The position numbers and the translations under genes are program-made. The notes beneath the pieces were generated by a model that worked only from the letters and a program-made list of their open reading frames with translations, ran no database searches and had not been told where the DNA came from. This document shows, piece by piece, positions 36,228 through 47,252 of a DNA stretch of 64,000 nt (positions are counted from its first letter, which is position 1; every line of letters begins with the position of its first letter). The stretch is from Mycobacterium adipatum. Its GTDB lineage: Bacteria > Actinomycetota > Actinomycetes > Mycobacteriales > Mycobacteriaceae. The DNA lies in NCBI RefSeq assembly GCF_001644575.1, contig NZ_CP015596.1, forward strand, positions 1,116,001 to 1,180,000. Reading direction: 5' to 3'.

Positions 36228-36910
36228 CAGTAGGCACTCGCATTGTCGACGTGGAAGTGGTAGAGGTTGCGCGCCGATCCGTACCGGGTGTATTCCGTGG
36301 TATCATCGGAATATCCTGCCGCGGTGAGGAGTTCGGCCAGTTCGGCGTGGTGCTCGGGCCGCATGTCCTTCTTGACGCAGTCCGCGCCGAGTGAGGAGAC
36401 CGCGCCACGCACGTAGATGCGCGCCTCGTAGATCGAATCCCCCAGAGCCTCACCGGCATTACCGCGGACCACCAGGCGCCCGGCCTGGGCCATGAACGCG
36501 CTCATGTGGCCGATGTCGCCGCCCACCACGATGTCGATGCCCTTCATCGAGATCCCGCAGCGCGCGGCCGCGTCTCCCTGAATGACCAGCAGGCCGCCGT
36601 GGGCGGTGGCCCCGGCGGATTGGGAGGCGTTGCCGTTGACCCGCACGGTGCCGCTCATCATGTTCTCGGCGACGCCGGTTCCGGCGTTGCCGTTGATGAC
36701 GATCTCGGCGTGCTGGTTCATGCCGGCCGCGTAGTAGCCGACGTGACCGTTGACCGTGACGCGCACCGGCGCGTTCACCCCCACCGCGACATTGTGTGCG
36801 CCGTCGGGATGGTCGATGGCGTACTCGCCGGTGATGCCGGTCTTGTGCAGGGCCGCGTTGACCTCGCGCAGAGGCGTTGTGGCCAAATCGTATTGGACTA
36901 GCGTGTCCAT
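36227..36910 (-). CDS. glxC: Glutamate-synthase beta-helix domain protein GlxC (MgsB type)
   Basis: A 227-residue protein made almost wholly of the right-handed beta-helix (GXGXG) of glutamate synthase. Repeated strands with glycine/asparagine turns are readable: VRVTVNGHVGYYAAGMNQHAEIVINGNAGTGVAENMMSGTVRVNGNAS, GLLVIQGDAAARCGISMKGIDIVVGGDIGHMSAFMAQAG and RLVVRGNAGEALGDSIYEARIYVRGAV. It has no catalytic residues and acts as a scaffold between the amidotransferase and FMN modules. It overlaps glxB by 13 bases and glxD by one, so the three subunits should be made together. Confidence 0.9.
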   Translation of the reverse strand: MDTLVQYDLATTPLREVNAALHKTGITGEYAIDHPDGAHNVAVGVNAPVRVTVNGHVGYYAAGMNQHAEIVINGNAGTGVAENMMSGTVRVNGNASQSAGATAHGGLLVIQGDAAARCGISMKGIDIVVGGDIGHMSAFMAQAGRLVVRGNAGEALGDSIYEARIYVRGAVSSLGADCVKKDMRPEHHAELAELLTAAGYSDDTTEYTRYGSARNLYHFHVDNASAY

Positions 36911-37767
36911 GCGTACACCACCTCCGGTTCGGGTTCCCAGATCCTGGCCGATTCGACACCGGGCAACTCGGAGAGCGCGCGGTACTCGCTGGCCATCGCC
37001 ACCCAGTCGGCGGTCTCGGCGATGACGGCGGGCTTGCAGGCGATGGCGTCGCGGACCACGGCGAAGGAATCGTGGTTGGAGACCAGCAGGGTGTAGAAAC
37101 CGTCGAAGGTCGCGCAGAGCTCCTTCAACGCGGTCTCGACATCACGGCCGGCGGCCAGTTGCTGCGCGACGAAGCGCGCACCGACCTCCGTGTCGTTCTC
37201 ACTGTCGAAAACCACCCCGGCCCGGCGCAGGTCGCGGCGGATGGTGGCGTGGTTGGCGAAGGATCCGTTGTGCACCAGGCACTGTTGCGGGCCGACGGTA
37301 TAGGGATGGCAGCCCGACGGCGTCACCGCCGACTCGGTGGCCATCCGGGTGTGCCCGACACCCTGCCAGCCCTGAGCCTTGGACAGGCCCCACGCGTCGG
37401 TCAGCGCCCGCGGATGCCCGACCCCCTTGAGCACTGCCAGGTCGGCGCCGAAACCGGCGATCAGCGCCCCCGGGTAGGACAGCCGCACCCGTTCCAGCAG
37501 TGCCTCGGAGGGCATGTCGGCCGACAGCAGGTAGCTCGAATCCACCTGCACCACATCGACATCGGCTCCGAGATCCGGTACCACTTCGATATCGGTCACC
37601 GACACGCAACCGCGTCCCGGCGGCGACCACATGGGGTCCCCGTAGACCGCGACCCCGGCCGAATCAGCCCCCCGGTCCGACATTTCACCGAGCATCCCGC
37701 TGAGCAGTTCTCCCAGCCGGGGATAGAGCTCAGGTGTGCGCAGGTGCAAACCCACGATCCCGCACAT
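36898..37767 (-). CDS. glxB: Class II glutamine amidotransferase GlxB (MgsA type)
   Basis: An Ntn-type amidotransferase domain protein of 289 residues. From ATG 37767 it begins MCGIVGLHL, so Cys2 is the nucleophile after Met removal. GVGHTRMATESAVTPSGCHPY and LVHNGSFANHATIRRDL carry the glutamine-binding arginine and the Asn-Gly oxyanion residues; SENDTEVGARFVA follows. It is equivalent to the first domain of glutamate synthase and would release ammonia, or bind a glutamyl-amide, for the GlxD reaction. An in-frame extension to 37812 is rejected because the nucleophile must be N-terminal. AAAGGAAC precedes the ATG. Confidence 0.92.
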   Translation of the reverse strand: MCGIVGLHLRTPELYPRLGELLSGMLGEMSDRGADSAGVAVYGDPMWSPPGRGCVSVTDIEVVPDLGADVDVVQVDSSYLLSADMPSEALLERVRLSYPGALIAGFGADLAVLKGVGHPRALTDAWGLSKAQGWQGVGHTRMATESAVTPSGCHPYTVGPQQCLVHNGSFANHATIRRDLRRAGVVFDSENDTEVGARFVAQQLAAGRDVETALKELCATFDGFYTLLVSNHDSFAVVRDAIACKPAVIAETADWVAMASEYRALSELPGVESARIWEPEPEVVYAWTR

Positions 37768-37778
37768 AGCGTTCCTTT

Positions 37779-39104
37779 CTAGAAGGCGGTCAGGTACTGA
37801 TCGACCTCCCACGGCGTGACGGTGCCGTGGTAGGTGAAGAACTCCTCGCGCTTGATGCCGGCGAAGTAGGTGGCCACCCCGTCACCGGCGGCGTCGAGCA
37901 CCCCGGACACCACCGGGTCGGCGTCCAGCTCGTCGATGGCGTGCAACAGGGTGGGTGGCAGGTTCGCCGGCCCCTGGGCACCGACCGCGCCGGGGTTCAG
38001 ACTGCGCTTGATGCCGTCGAGGCCGGCCCCGAGTGCGGCGGCGATCGCCAGATAGGGATTGGCAGAGCCGTCCCCGCCGCGCAGTTCGACACGCTGGTTG
38101 TCGGGCACCCGGATGTAATGGGTGCGGTCGTTGCCGCCATAGCTGGGCTTGCGCGGTGCCCACGATGCGCCCGACGCCGTGGTGGTGGCGCCGGTTCGCT
38201 TGTAGGAGTTGACCGTCGGTGCGATGACGGATTGCAGTGCGCACGCGTGCTCGAGGATCCCGGCGATGAACGCATACGCCGTCTCGGACAGGCCCAGCCC
38301 GCGGTCGTCGGCTTCGGCGGGGAACACCGGGTTGCCGGCACTGGTGAGCGAGAGGTGGAAGTGCAGGCCGCTGCCGGTGCGGTCGGCGAACGGTTTGGGC
38401 ATGAAAGTGGCCACCATGTCCCGTTCGGCGGCGATCATGGACAGCAGGTAGCGCAGGGTGACCACCCGGTCGGCGGTGACCAGAGCTTCGGCGAAGGCGA
38501 AGTTCTGCTCGAACTGGCCGTTGCCGTCCTCGTGGTCGTTGGCGTAGTTCGACCAACCCAGCGAATTCATCGCCGTCGAGATCGCGGTGAGGTGGTCATA
38601 CATCCGGGTGACGCCGCGGGCGTCGTAACACGGTTGGGCGGCGGTGTCGTCGGCGTCGGCGGTGACCAGCGAGCCATCGGCGGCGCGGCGGAGCAGGAAA
38701 TACTCCACCTCGGCGCCGACCCAGGGCTCGAAGCCGGCGTCGGCGGCTTGCTGGATCAGGTTCTTGAGAATCACCCGCGGCGCGTACGGCCACGGCTTGC
38801 CCGCCACGTGCGGGTCGCAGTGCACCAGTGCCAGTCCCTCTTTGATGAACGGAATCGGGGTGAACGAGGCGGGATCCGGTACGGCGATCAGGTCGGGATC
38901 CTTGGGTTCCTGGCCCATCGCACCGACGGCGTAGCCGGCGAAGCCGACGCCCTCGGTGGCCAGCTGGTCGACGGCTTCGACGGGAACCAGCTTGGCGCAG
39001 GGCTTTCCGCGCAGGTCGACGAACAGCGCGAGGATGAATCGGGTGCCGGACTGCTCGGCGAGGGTGGCGAGATCGGTGGTCATGGTTACCAGAACTTTCG
39101 TCAT
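37779..39104 (-). CDS. glnT: Glutamine-synthetase-like ligase (GlnT / gamma-glutamylmethylamide synthetase type)
   Basis: A 441-residue member of the glutamine synthetase family (type III / GlnT). Motifs: ILALFVDLRGKPCAKLVP, WVGAEVEYFLL (metal Glu), NDHEDGNGQFEQNFAFA, RDMVATFMPKPFADRTGSGLHFHLSL (ATP region) and VELRGGDGSANPYLAIAAAL. The Tyr-adenylylation loop of GlnA1 is not seen. Family members next to glxBCD make gamma-glutamyl-methylamide or related amides rather than assimilating ammonia, so with GlxBCD and the oxidoreductase it suggests amine use. The start may be seven codons in, at 39083 (MTTDLATL). It is separated from amt by a terminator-like hairpin. Confidence 0.88.
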   Translation of the reverse strand: MTKVLVTMTTDLATLAEQSGTRFILALFVDLRGKPCAKLVPVEAVDQLATEGVGFAGYAVGAMGQEPKDPDLIAVPDPASFTPIPFIKEGLALVHCDPHVAGKPWPYAPRVILKNLIQQAADAGFEPWVGAEVEYFLLRRAADGSLVTADADDTAAQPCYDARGVTRMYDHLTAISTAMNSLGWSNYANDHEDGNGQFEQNFAFAEALVTADRVVTLRYLLSMIAAERDMVATFMPKPFADRTGSGLHFHLSLTSAGNPVFPAEADDRGLGLSETAYAFIAGILEHACALQSVIAPTVNSYKRTGATTTASGASWAPRKPSYGGNDRTHYIRVPDNQRVELRGGDGSANPYLAIAAALGAGLDGIKRSLNPGAVGAQGPANLPPTLLHAIDELDADPVVSGVLDAAGDGVATYFAGIKREEFFTYHGTVTPWEVDQYLTAF

Positions 39105-39172
39105 CTTGTTATGACTCGTCTCTTTGTAAGAAACAGAGTATCACGTCATGAAACACTTGCAAGCCGAGGAAA

Positions 39173-39197
39173 CCCCGGCGGCCGACGGCCACCGGGG
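39173..39197 (-). terminator. Terminator-like hairpin after amt
   Basis: CCCCGG-N-GGCC and GGCC-N-CCGGGG (39173-39197) form an 11-bp GC stem with a three-base loop, and on the minus strand TTTCC follows. It lies 12 bases after the amt stop, so amt may be transcribed separately, leaving glnT-glxBCD under its own promoter in 39105-39170. Confidence 0.55.
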
Positions 39198-39209
39198 AAT
39201 CGTCGTGGA

Positions 39210-40463
39210 TCAGGAGAATTCGAGCTCGTACGCCGAATCACGGTGGAACTTGGCGTCGATGCCCTTCTCCTCCTCGTCCGGGGAGATGCGGATGCCCATC
39301 GTCTTCTTGATGGCGAACGCGATCGCGAAGGCGATGACGAACGAGTACGCCATCACCGCGCCGGCAGCGACCGCCTGCTTCCACAGCTGATCGATGCCGC
39401 CGCCGTAGAACAGGCCGTTGATCCCGTTGGGCATGCCCTCGCTGGCGAAGAACCCGATCAGCAGGGTGCCGATGACGCCGCCGACCAGGTGCACGCCGAC
39501 CACGTCCAGCGAATCGTCGTAGCCGAACTTGTCTTTCAGGCCCACCGCGTACACGCAGATCGCCCCGGCGATACCGCCGACGAAGATCGCGCCGATCGGG
39601 GTGACCGCGCCGCAGGCGGGGGTGATGGCGACCAAGCCGGTGATGGCGCCGGACGCCGCGCCGACGCCGGTGACGTGGCCGGTCTTGATCTTCTCGACCG
39701 CCAGCCAGGCCAGCACCGCCGCGCAGGTCGCCACAAACGTGGTCACCATGACGATCGATGCCGAATTGCCCGCCGCCAGTGCCGATCCGCCGTTGAAGGC
39801 GTACCAACCGGCCCACAGCATGCCCGCACCCAGCAGGGTGAGCGGCACGTTGTGCGGCTTGCGCAGCTGCCCGAACATCGCGGACTTGCCCAGCACGATG
39901 GCCACCGCCAGGGCGGCCGCTCCCGCGTTGATGTGCACCGCGGTGCCGCCGGCGAAGTCGACCGCACCCAGGGTGTTGGCGATCCAGCCACCCACCGAGT
40001 TCTCGGTGACGACCCCGTCGAATGCGAACACCCAGTGCGCCACCGGGAAGTAGACCAGCACCGCCCAGATCGCCGCGAACACCATCCAGGCGCCGAACTT
40101 CATCCGGTCGGCCACCGCACCGGAGATCAGGGCGACCGTGATGGCCGCGAACAGCGCCTGGAACAACGCGAACAGACTGATCGGCAGGCCGTCGATGGTC
40201 GTCATCGGTTCGAGTAGATCCGTCATGCCGGCGAATTCGGTGATGCTGCCGACGAAGCCGCCCATCGACGTCCCGAAGACCATCGAGAAGCCGAACAGCA
40301 CCCAGAGCAGGCCGACGATCGCGACCGCGCCGAAGGTCATCATCATCATGTTGGTCGAACTCTTGACCGAGACCATGCCGCCGTAGAAGAGCGCCAGGCC
40401 GGGAATCATCAGCGTGAGGCCGATGATGCAACAGAGTATGAAGGCCGTGGTTCCTGTATCCAT
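39210..40463 (-). CDS. amt: Ammonium transporter
   Basis: A 417-residue Amt/MEP channel with about eleven membrane segments; segments 1 and 2 read [27 protein letters not shown] and [26 protein letters not shown]. The hallmark [24 protein letters not shown] carries the first pore histidine, and the family-typical [18 protein letters not shown] the second. No signal peptide precedes segment 1. The ATG at 40463 follows CAGGAGATATTG. It conducts ammonium or methylammonium and is expected to respond to nitrogen limitation through GlnR. It lies upstream of glnT-glxBCD and diverges from ask across 201 bases that contain a palindrome. Confidence 0.95.
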   Translation of the reverse strand: MDTGTTAFILCCIIGLTLMIPGLALFYGGMVSVKSSTNMMMMTFGAVAIVGLLWVLFGFSMVFGTSMGGFVGSITEFAGMTDLLEPMTTIDGLPISLFALFQALFAAITVALISGAVADRMKFGAWMVFAAIWAVLVYFPVAHWVFAFDGVVTENSVGGWIANTLGAVDFAGGTAVHINAGAAALAVAIVLGKSAMFGQLRKPHNVPLTLLGAGMLWAGWYAFNGGSALAAGNSASIVMVTTFVATCAAVLAWLAVEKIKTGHVTGVGAASGAITGLVAITPACGAVTPIGAIFVGGIAGAICVYAVGLKDKFGYDDSLDVVGVHLVGGVIGTLLIGFFASEGMPNGINGLFYGGGIDQLWKQAVAAGAVMAYSFVIAFAIAFAIKKTMGIRISPDEEEKGIDAKFHRDSAYELEFS

Positions 40464-40508
40464 CAATATCTCCTGCAGATGTGCGGCCCGACGGGCCGAC
40501 CACTGGCA

Positions 40509-40528
40509 GTAACCTCCGTTTCTGTTAC
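40509..40528. promoter_or_regulatory. Palindrome upstream of amt, candidate GlnR operator
   Basis: GTAAC and GTTAC are separated by ten bases, 46 bases upstream of the amt start. On the amt strand the sequence also reads GTAAC-A-GAAAC, resembling the two half-site types of actinobacterial GlnR boxes, although the spacing differs from the usual one. amt genes are typical GlnR targets. No other regulator gene is adjacent. Confidence 0.4.
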
Positions 40529-40664
40529 GTGGACGGCATCGTGGCGTTGCCGATGGGTAAACGGTTTCGCCGCCGGCGGAGGCCCCCGGAGGTGGAGGAG
40601 TAAAAGCGCGCGCGTCGACCCCTTATCCTTGTCAGGACATCCCCGGCTGGTTGAGAGGTTCACA

Positions 40665-42970
<2,306 letters not shown>

Positions 42971-43001
42971 CCCACGCCGAAACCGCATTCCAGAAGGCAA
43001 A

Positions 43002-44096
43002 GTGCGAGTGACCATCTTCCGGAACGCGGTTTCTGCGGTGATGGTGGCGGCGATGGCCTTCCCAGCACCCGCGCACGCCGATCTGACATTGCAGCCCGGC
43101 CAGGTGCTGATGCTCGGGCCGGTCGCCGGAACGGGTACCGCAACCGGTGACTACGGGATCGGCGCCACCGATCTGTGCGAGTTCATGGAGTTCCCGAGCA
43201 GGCTGCTGCAGGTCTGTGGCGACAGCTTCGCCGGGCAGGGCGTCGGCTTCGGCGGCTGGTACTCACCGATCGCGCTGCACGTCGATCCCGATTCGATCAC
43301 CGCGCCCGACGGTATCCGCGTCACGGGGGTGTCCGGCGTGGCGGCGCCGCTGCTGGCCGACCCCGCGCCGGCGGGTGCGTCGCAACTTCCCACCGGGGTC
43401 GTGTCGATCAACCGGGAGAACTACCTGCTGGTCACCACCACGTTCAACCTGCGACCCGCCACCTCGCGGTTGGTGAAAGCCAATGCCGCGGAGGATAATT
43501 GGCCGACGGTGCCGGGATCGGTGCGCGACGTCGCGGATGGCGGCGGCGGGCAGTCCCAGATCAGCGGTTACTACGACCCGATCCCGACGCCGGACTCCGA
43601 GCGCGGCTGGGTGTACATCGTCGCCGACAACTTCGACCGCAGCGCACCCGTGACGCTCTATCGCGTTGCGCCACAGAACTTCACCGATCGTGCGGCCTGG
43701 CAAGGCTGGTCGGCGATAGACGGTTGGGACAGTCAGCCGACCCCGTTGTGGCCGGACCGGGTGGGTGAGATGAGTGTTCGCCAGATCGACGGCAGGACCG
43801 TGCTGTCGTACTTCAATGCCAGCACCGGCAACATGGAGGTCCGAGTGGCGGCTGACCCGACCCAGCTCGGTGCCGCTCCGGTGACGACGGTGGTGGTGGG
43901 CTCGCCGTGGCCGCAACGCCCCGAGGAATTGCCCGCGCCGCAGGACAATCGGCTGGCCCAGCCCTACGGCGGCTACATCTCGCCGGCCTCGACTCTCGAC
44001 GAGGTGCGGGTGTTCGTCAGCCAGTGGAACACCACGCCCCGTGGCGGCACGCCGTACCGGGTGATCCAGTACGCGGTGCACCCATTGCAGCCGTGA
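43002..44096 (+). CDS. Secreted DUF4185-type protein (Rv3707c position)
   Basis: A 364-residue exported protein of unknown function. A signal peptide covers residues 1-26 (AVSAVMVAAMAFPAPAHA). The mature part is rich in aromatic and Gly-Asp motifs typical of a beta-propeller fold: TDLCEFMEFPSRLLQVCGDSFAGQGVGFGGWYSP, GWVYIVADNFDRSAPVTLYRVA, MSVRQIDGRTVLSYFNASTGNMEVRVAA and QPYGGYISPASTLDEVRVFVSQWNT, as in DUF4185 proteins. Two cysteines near residues 58 and 71 may bond. GTG 43002 is used; GTG 43008 is an alternative. It lies 32 bases after asd. No catalytic residues can be named. Confidence 0.75.
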   Translation: MRVTIFRNAVSAVMVAAMAFPAPAHADLTLQPGQVLMLGPVAGTGTATGDYGIGATDLCEFMEFPSRLLQVCGDSFAGQGVGFGGWYSPIALHVDPDSITAPDGIRVTGVSGVAAPLLADPAPAGASQLPTGVVSINRENYLLVTTTFNLRPATSRLVKANAAEDNWPTVPGSVRDVADGGGGQSQISGYYDPIPTPDSERGWVYIVADNFDRSAPVTLYRVAPQNFTDRAAWQGWSAIDGWDSQPTPLWPDRVGEMSVRQIDGRTVLSYFNASTGNMEVRVAADPTQLGAAPVTTVVVGSPWPQRPEELPAPQDNRLAQPYGGYISPASTLDEVRVFVSQWNTTPRGGTPYRVIQYAVHPLQP

Positions 44097-44103
44097 CGGC
44101 CGA

Positions 44104-44712
44104 TCAGTCGACGGCGGTCTTGAGGTATGCCACCATCGCCACCGCCGCTTCCCTGATCAGGACCGGGTCCCCTTCGGGGTCCTTACGGAACGCGAATCTC
44201 AGCAGATAGTCCAGGATCTCGATGGCCACCGAGCAATGGTGGAGCTCCAGCCGGGTGGACTGAGCCGGGGCGACCCGCACGATCGCATCGCGTAGTCGGC
44301 CGGCGATGTACAGATTGGCCTGCGCGTCGGCCGCCACGGCCACCGCCGACAGATGGCCGTTGAGCCACAGCTCGCGCACGGCCGGGGAACGGTAGTAGTC
44401 GCTGTAGCACTCGATGGCACGTTCGGCCACCTGCTCCCAGCGGTCGTAGTCGGCGGCGGCGAACTCGTCGGCCATCTCGGTAGACCGTTCCATATAGCCG
44501 AGAGCCACGGTCTCCATCGCCATTTCGGGGCTGTGGAAGTACGCGTAGAACGAGCCCTTGCTCACGCCGGCGGCCTCGACCAGAACCATCGGAGAGGCCA
44601 CCGCGCGCTCGTAGCCCACCGTGACGAGCAGCTGTTCGGCCGCATCGAGGATGCGCTGCACGGTCTCCCGGCTGCGCTGCTGAGCGGGCAATCTGCGCAT
44701 CGTCTCCGCCAT
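44104..44712 (-). CDS. TetR-family transcriptional repressor
   Basis: A 202-residue regulator. The N-terminal HTH spans residues about 13-60: RSRETVQRILDAAEQLLVTVGYERAVASPMVLVEAAGVSKGSFYAYFHSPEMAMETVALGYME, with the typical GVSKGSFYAYF recognition-helix sequence. The C-terminal all-helical part forms the ligand pocket and dimer face; its ligand is unknown. It is divergent from a PhyH-permease-RidA operon across 117 bases holding three ACT-NN-AGT palindromes, its probable operators. Confidence 0.9.
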   Translation of the reverse strand: MAETMRRLPAQQRSRETVQRILDAAEQLLVTVGYERAVASPMVLVEAAGVSKGSFYAYFHSPEMAMETVALGYMERSTEMADEFAAADYDRWEQVAERAIECYSDYYRSPAVRELWLNGHLSAVAVAADAQANLYIAGRLRDAIVRVAPAQSTRLELHHCSVAIEILDYLLRFAFRKDPEGDPVLIREAAVAMVAYLKTAVD

Positions 44713-44718
44713 CGATCC

Positions 44719-44792
44719 GACTCTAGTCGGGTTTTACCCGGCGGTTACCTGCGAGCCCTCGCCAGAAACAGACTGAAGTTCAGACTTGAGTC
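44719..44792. promoter_or_regulatory. Cluster of ACT-NN-AGT palindromes, candidate TetR operators
   Basis: ACT-NN-AGT occurs at 44720-44727, 44772-44779 and 44784-44791; two copies extend to GACT-NN-AGTC (44719-44728 and 44783-44792), and the middle one lies within CTGAAGTTCAG. The last two are centred 12 bp apart. The position between the divergent TetR gene and the PhyH operon suggests autoregulation and control of the operon. Confidence 0.5.
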
Positions 44793-44829
44793 GCATTTAG
44801 CATCGTTTCGAGCCAGAGGAGCCCCTCCC

Positions 44830-45741
44830 ATGACCGAGTTGAACCACCTGCCGCCGACGGCGACCGCGGAACAGATCACCGCTTGCCTGCGCCGGGACGG
44901 CTATGTGATCATCGACAACCTGGTCGATCCGGACACCATGGATCGGATCAACGAGGAACTCACGCCCTACATCGAGAGCACCGAGTACGGCGGCGACAAC
45001 TTCCTGGGCCTGCGCACTCGGCGTACCGGTTCGTTGATCGCGCGTTCGCAGACGTCCCGGAGCCTCATCGCCCACCCGGCCATCCTCGAGGTGGCCGGCG
45101 ACTATCTCAGCCACGCCTCGACCTTCCAGCTGCACCTGACGCAGGTGATCTCGATCGGCCCGGGATCGCCGGCCCAAGCGATCCACCGCGACGAATTGGC
45201 TTGGGATTTCTTCCATTTCCCTGCCGACTACCAAGTGCAGTGCAACACCTTGTGGGCCATGAGCGACTACACCGCCGAGATGGGCGCCACCCGGGTGGTG
45301 CCGGGCAGTCATCTGCTGGGGCCCGATGAGAAGTTCAGCCAGGAGGACTCACTGCCCGCCGAGATGGAGAAGGGTTCGGTCCTGCTGTACAACGGCAAGA
45401 TCTACCACGGCGGCGGCGCCAACACGACCGAAGACAAGGTGCGTCAAGCTCTCAACATCACCTACGCCGTCGGATGGGTGCGCCAGGAGGAGAACCAGTA
45501 CCTGTCCACCCCGATCGAGGTGGCCCGGACCCTCGACGATGATCTGTTGAAGTTGATGGGATACCAGTTGGGCTGCTTCGCCATCGGCTACGTCGGTGAC
45601 GTCAAGGACCCGATGTCGGTGATCCGTGCGGAAGCTACCGGTTCGCTGTCGATCGACAGCATGCAGGATGCCGCCGGGCGTACGGGATCGGCCAACACCC
45701 TGATGAACCTGATCACCGACGCCTCGAGCGTCTCGGCATGA
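44830..45741 (+). CDS. Phytanoyl-CoA dioxygenase (PhyH) family Fe(II)/2-oxoglutarate oxygenase
   Basis: A 303-residue non-haem iron oxygenase. The N-terminus CLRRDGYVIIDNLVDPDTMDRINEEL is typical of PhyH proteins. The iron-binding HxD is IHRDELAWDFF near residue 118, the distal His is KIYHGGGANTTEDK near residue 196, and the 2-oxoglutarate arginine is probably in VRQALNITY nine residues on. The substrate cannot be read; relatives hydroxylate acyl-CoAs, osmolytes or amino-acid-like compounds. Its stop overlaps the permease start by four bases, so the permease may import its substrate. ATG 44830 follows AGGAGCCCC. Confidence 0.85.
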   Translation: MTELNHLPPTATAEQITACLRRDGYVIIDNLVDPDTMDRINEELTPYIESTEYGGDNFLGLRTRRTGSLIARSQTSRSLIAHPAILEVAGDYLSHASTFQLHLTQVISIGPGSPAQAIHRDELAWDFFHFPADYQVQCNTLWAMSDYTAEMGATRVVPGSHLLGPDEKFSQEDSLPAEMEKGSVLLYNGKIYHGGGANTTEDKVRQALNITYAVGWVRQEENQYLSTPIEVARTLDDDLLKLMGYQLGCFAIGYVGDVKDPMSVIRAEATGSLSIDSMQDAAGRTGSANTLMNLITDASSVSA

Positions 45742-47252
45742 GCGCGCCGGATTCGTCTGGGCTGGCGCGCAACAGCGTCACCCTTCCGGAGGCGACCTTT
45801 GTCTCGATCGCCACCATGGCCCCTGGCGTCGGGGCTGCCTTCGCGGTGATCGGCGGCGCGGCATTCGCCGGCGGGGCGCTCCCGGCGTCGGTGGTGTTCG
45901 CCATGCTCGGCTGCGTGTGCGTCGCGGTCGCGATCGGCCAGCTGGCCAAGCGGATCACCTCCGCCGCGGGCATGTCGTCGTATCTGGCCGCGGCGTTTCA
46001 CGGCGGCGCGGGGTTCCTGTCCGGATGGGGCACGCTGCTGGTGTACGCGGCGGCGCTGCCGTACCTCGCGTTGCTGGTCGGCAATATGGTCGGTGGTGCC
46101 GTCGATGGGGCGCTCGGTCTCGGTTACACCGGGTGGTGGGTCATCGGTGCACTGGGGTGTATCGGCCTGGCGCTGGTGATGAACTATCTGGGCGCGCAGT
46201 TCGGGACTCGGGCCGGGATGCTCCTTGGAGCGTTAGAAATCATTGTGATGCTGGTGATTTCGGTGTGGATGATTGTGGCCGCGGGGGATCGCAACACGCT
46301 CTCGGTGTTCTGGACCGAGCATGCCACCGTCGAAGGATTCACTGGTGTCAGCGGCATCCTCGCCGGCGCCGTGTACGCCTTCCTCGCATTCATCGGGTTC
46401 GACGCGGCCGCACCGCTGGCGGAAGAAGCCAAGGATCCCAAGCGCACCATCAAGTGGGCGGTGATCGGATCCGTGGTGCTGGTGGGTACCTTCTTCGTCG
46501 TCACCACCTACGCGTCGGCGGTCTACTTCGGTCCCGGACAGTACGCGGGGTTCCTCGCCCACGGCGACGGCGACCCGTGGATGGAGATCACCAGGACGTT
46601 CTGGGGTGTCGGGTGGGTGATCCTGCTCGTCACCCTGCTGAGCTCGGGATTGGCGTCGGCCAACGGCGCGGGCATGGCCGCCACCAGAGTGGCGTGGGCG
46701 TTGGGGCGTGCGGGCACGCTGCCGAAAGCGTTGACCCGCCTGCACTCTCGGTTCCGTTCGCCGGTGGTGGCCATCGCCGTCATCTTCACCCTGGCCACCG
46801 CGGTCACGCTGGCGGTCGGCCTGGCCTTTGGTCCGGTGACCGGATTCATGGTCACCGGCACCGTGCTGACGGTCGGGGTGCTGCCGATCTACATGGCCGT
46901 GTGTGTGGCTTGCCCGGTGTACTACCTGCGTTACCGCCGCTCGGAGTTCCGGGTGCTGCCGCATCTGGTCGTGCCGCTGGTGGGCCTGGTGTTCCTGTTT
47001 CCGACGTTCTGTGCGGGCGCGGGCATCACGGCCTTCAGTTTCGTCGCGCCGCTGTCATATCCGCTCGACATGGCGGGCTACTTCGTCGCGTTGTGGTGGT
47101 GCGTCGGCATCGTCTTGCTGGCGGTCATCGCGGTACGCCACCCCGAACGGCTGGCTCCCGACCGTATCCTTGCTGCGCCTTCACTGGACGACGAGCTCGC
47201 GGCCCTGCCCCACACCACCATCATCGACGACAAGAAGGAACTTGCGCTGTGA
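45738..47252 (+). CDS. APC-superfamily amino acid/amine permease
   Basis: A 504-residue transporter with about twelve membrane segments. The N-terminal NSVTLPEATFVSIATMAPGVGAAFAVIGGAAFAGGALP and FLAFIGFDAAAPLAEEAKDPKRTIKWAVIGS are landmarks of amino acid-polyamine-organocation permeases; the loop EEAKDPKRTI after segment 6 is highly typical. Later segments include TRVAWALGRAGTLPKALTRLHSRFRSPVVAIAVIF. The cytoplasmic tail is short and acidic. It overlaps the dioxygenase and RidA genes by four bases each, indicating one tightly coupled uptake and catabolic unit for an amino acid or amine. Confidence 0.92.
   Translation: MSAPDSSGLARNSVTLPEATFVSIATMAPGVGAAFAVIGGAAFAGGALPASVVFAMLGCVCVAVAIGQLAKRITSAAGMSSYLAAAFHGGAGFLSGWGTLLVYAAALPYLALLVGNMVGGAVDGALGLGYTGWWVIGALGCIGLALVMNYLGAQFGTRAGMLLGALEIIVMLVISVWMIVAAGDRNTLSVFWTEHATVEGFTGVSGILAGAVYAFLAFIGFDAAAPLAEEAKDPKRTIKWAVIGSVVLVGTFFVVTTYASAVYFGPGQYAGFLAHGDGDPWMEITRTFWGVGWVILLVTLLSSGLASANGAGMAATRVAWALGRAGTLPKALTRLHSRFRSPVVAIAVIFTLATAVTLAVGLAFGPVTGFMVTGTVLTVGVLPIYMAVCVACPVYYLRYRRSEFRVLPHLVVPLVGLVFLFPTFCAGAGITAFSFVAPLSYPLDMAGYFVALWWCVGIVLLAVIAVRHPERLAPDRILAAPSLDDELAALPHTTIIDDKKELAL

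Noticed and set aside
36898..37812. N-terminal extension of GlxB to 37812
   Set aside because: The class II amidotransferase needs Cys2 at the processed N-terminus, which fixes the start at 37767.
45917..47248. Long in-frame N-terminal extension of the RidA gene through the permease
   Set aside because: The extension is a shadow of the permease in another frame. The RidA fold begins just after the GTG at 47249.
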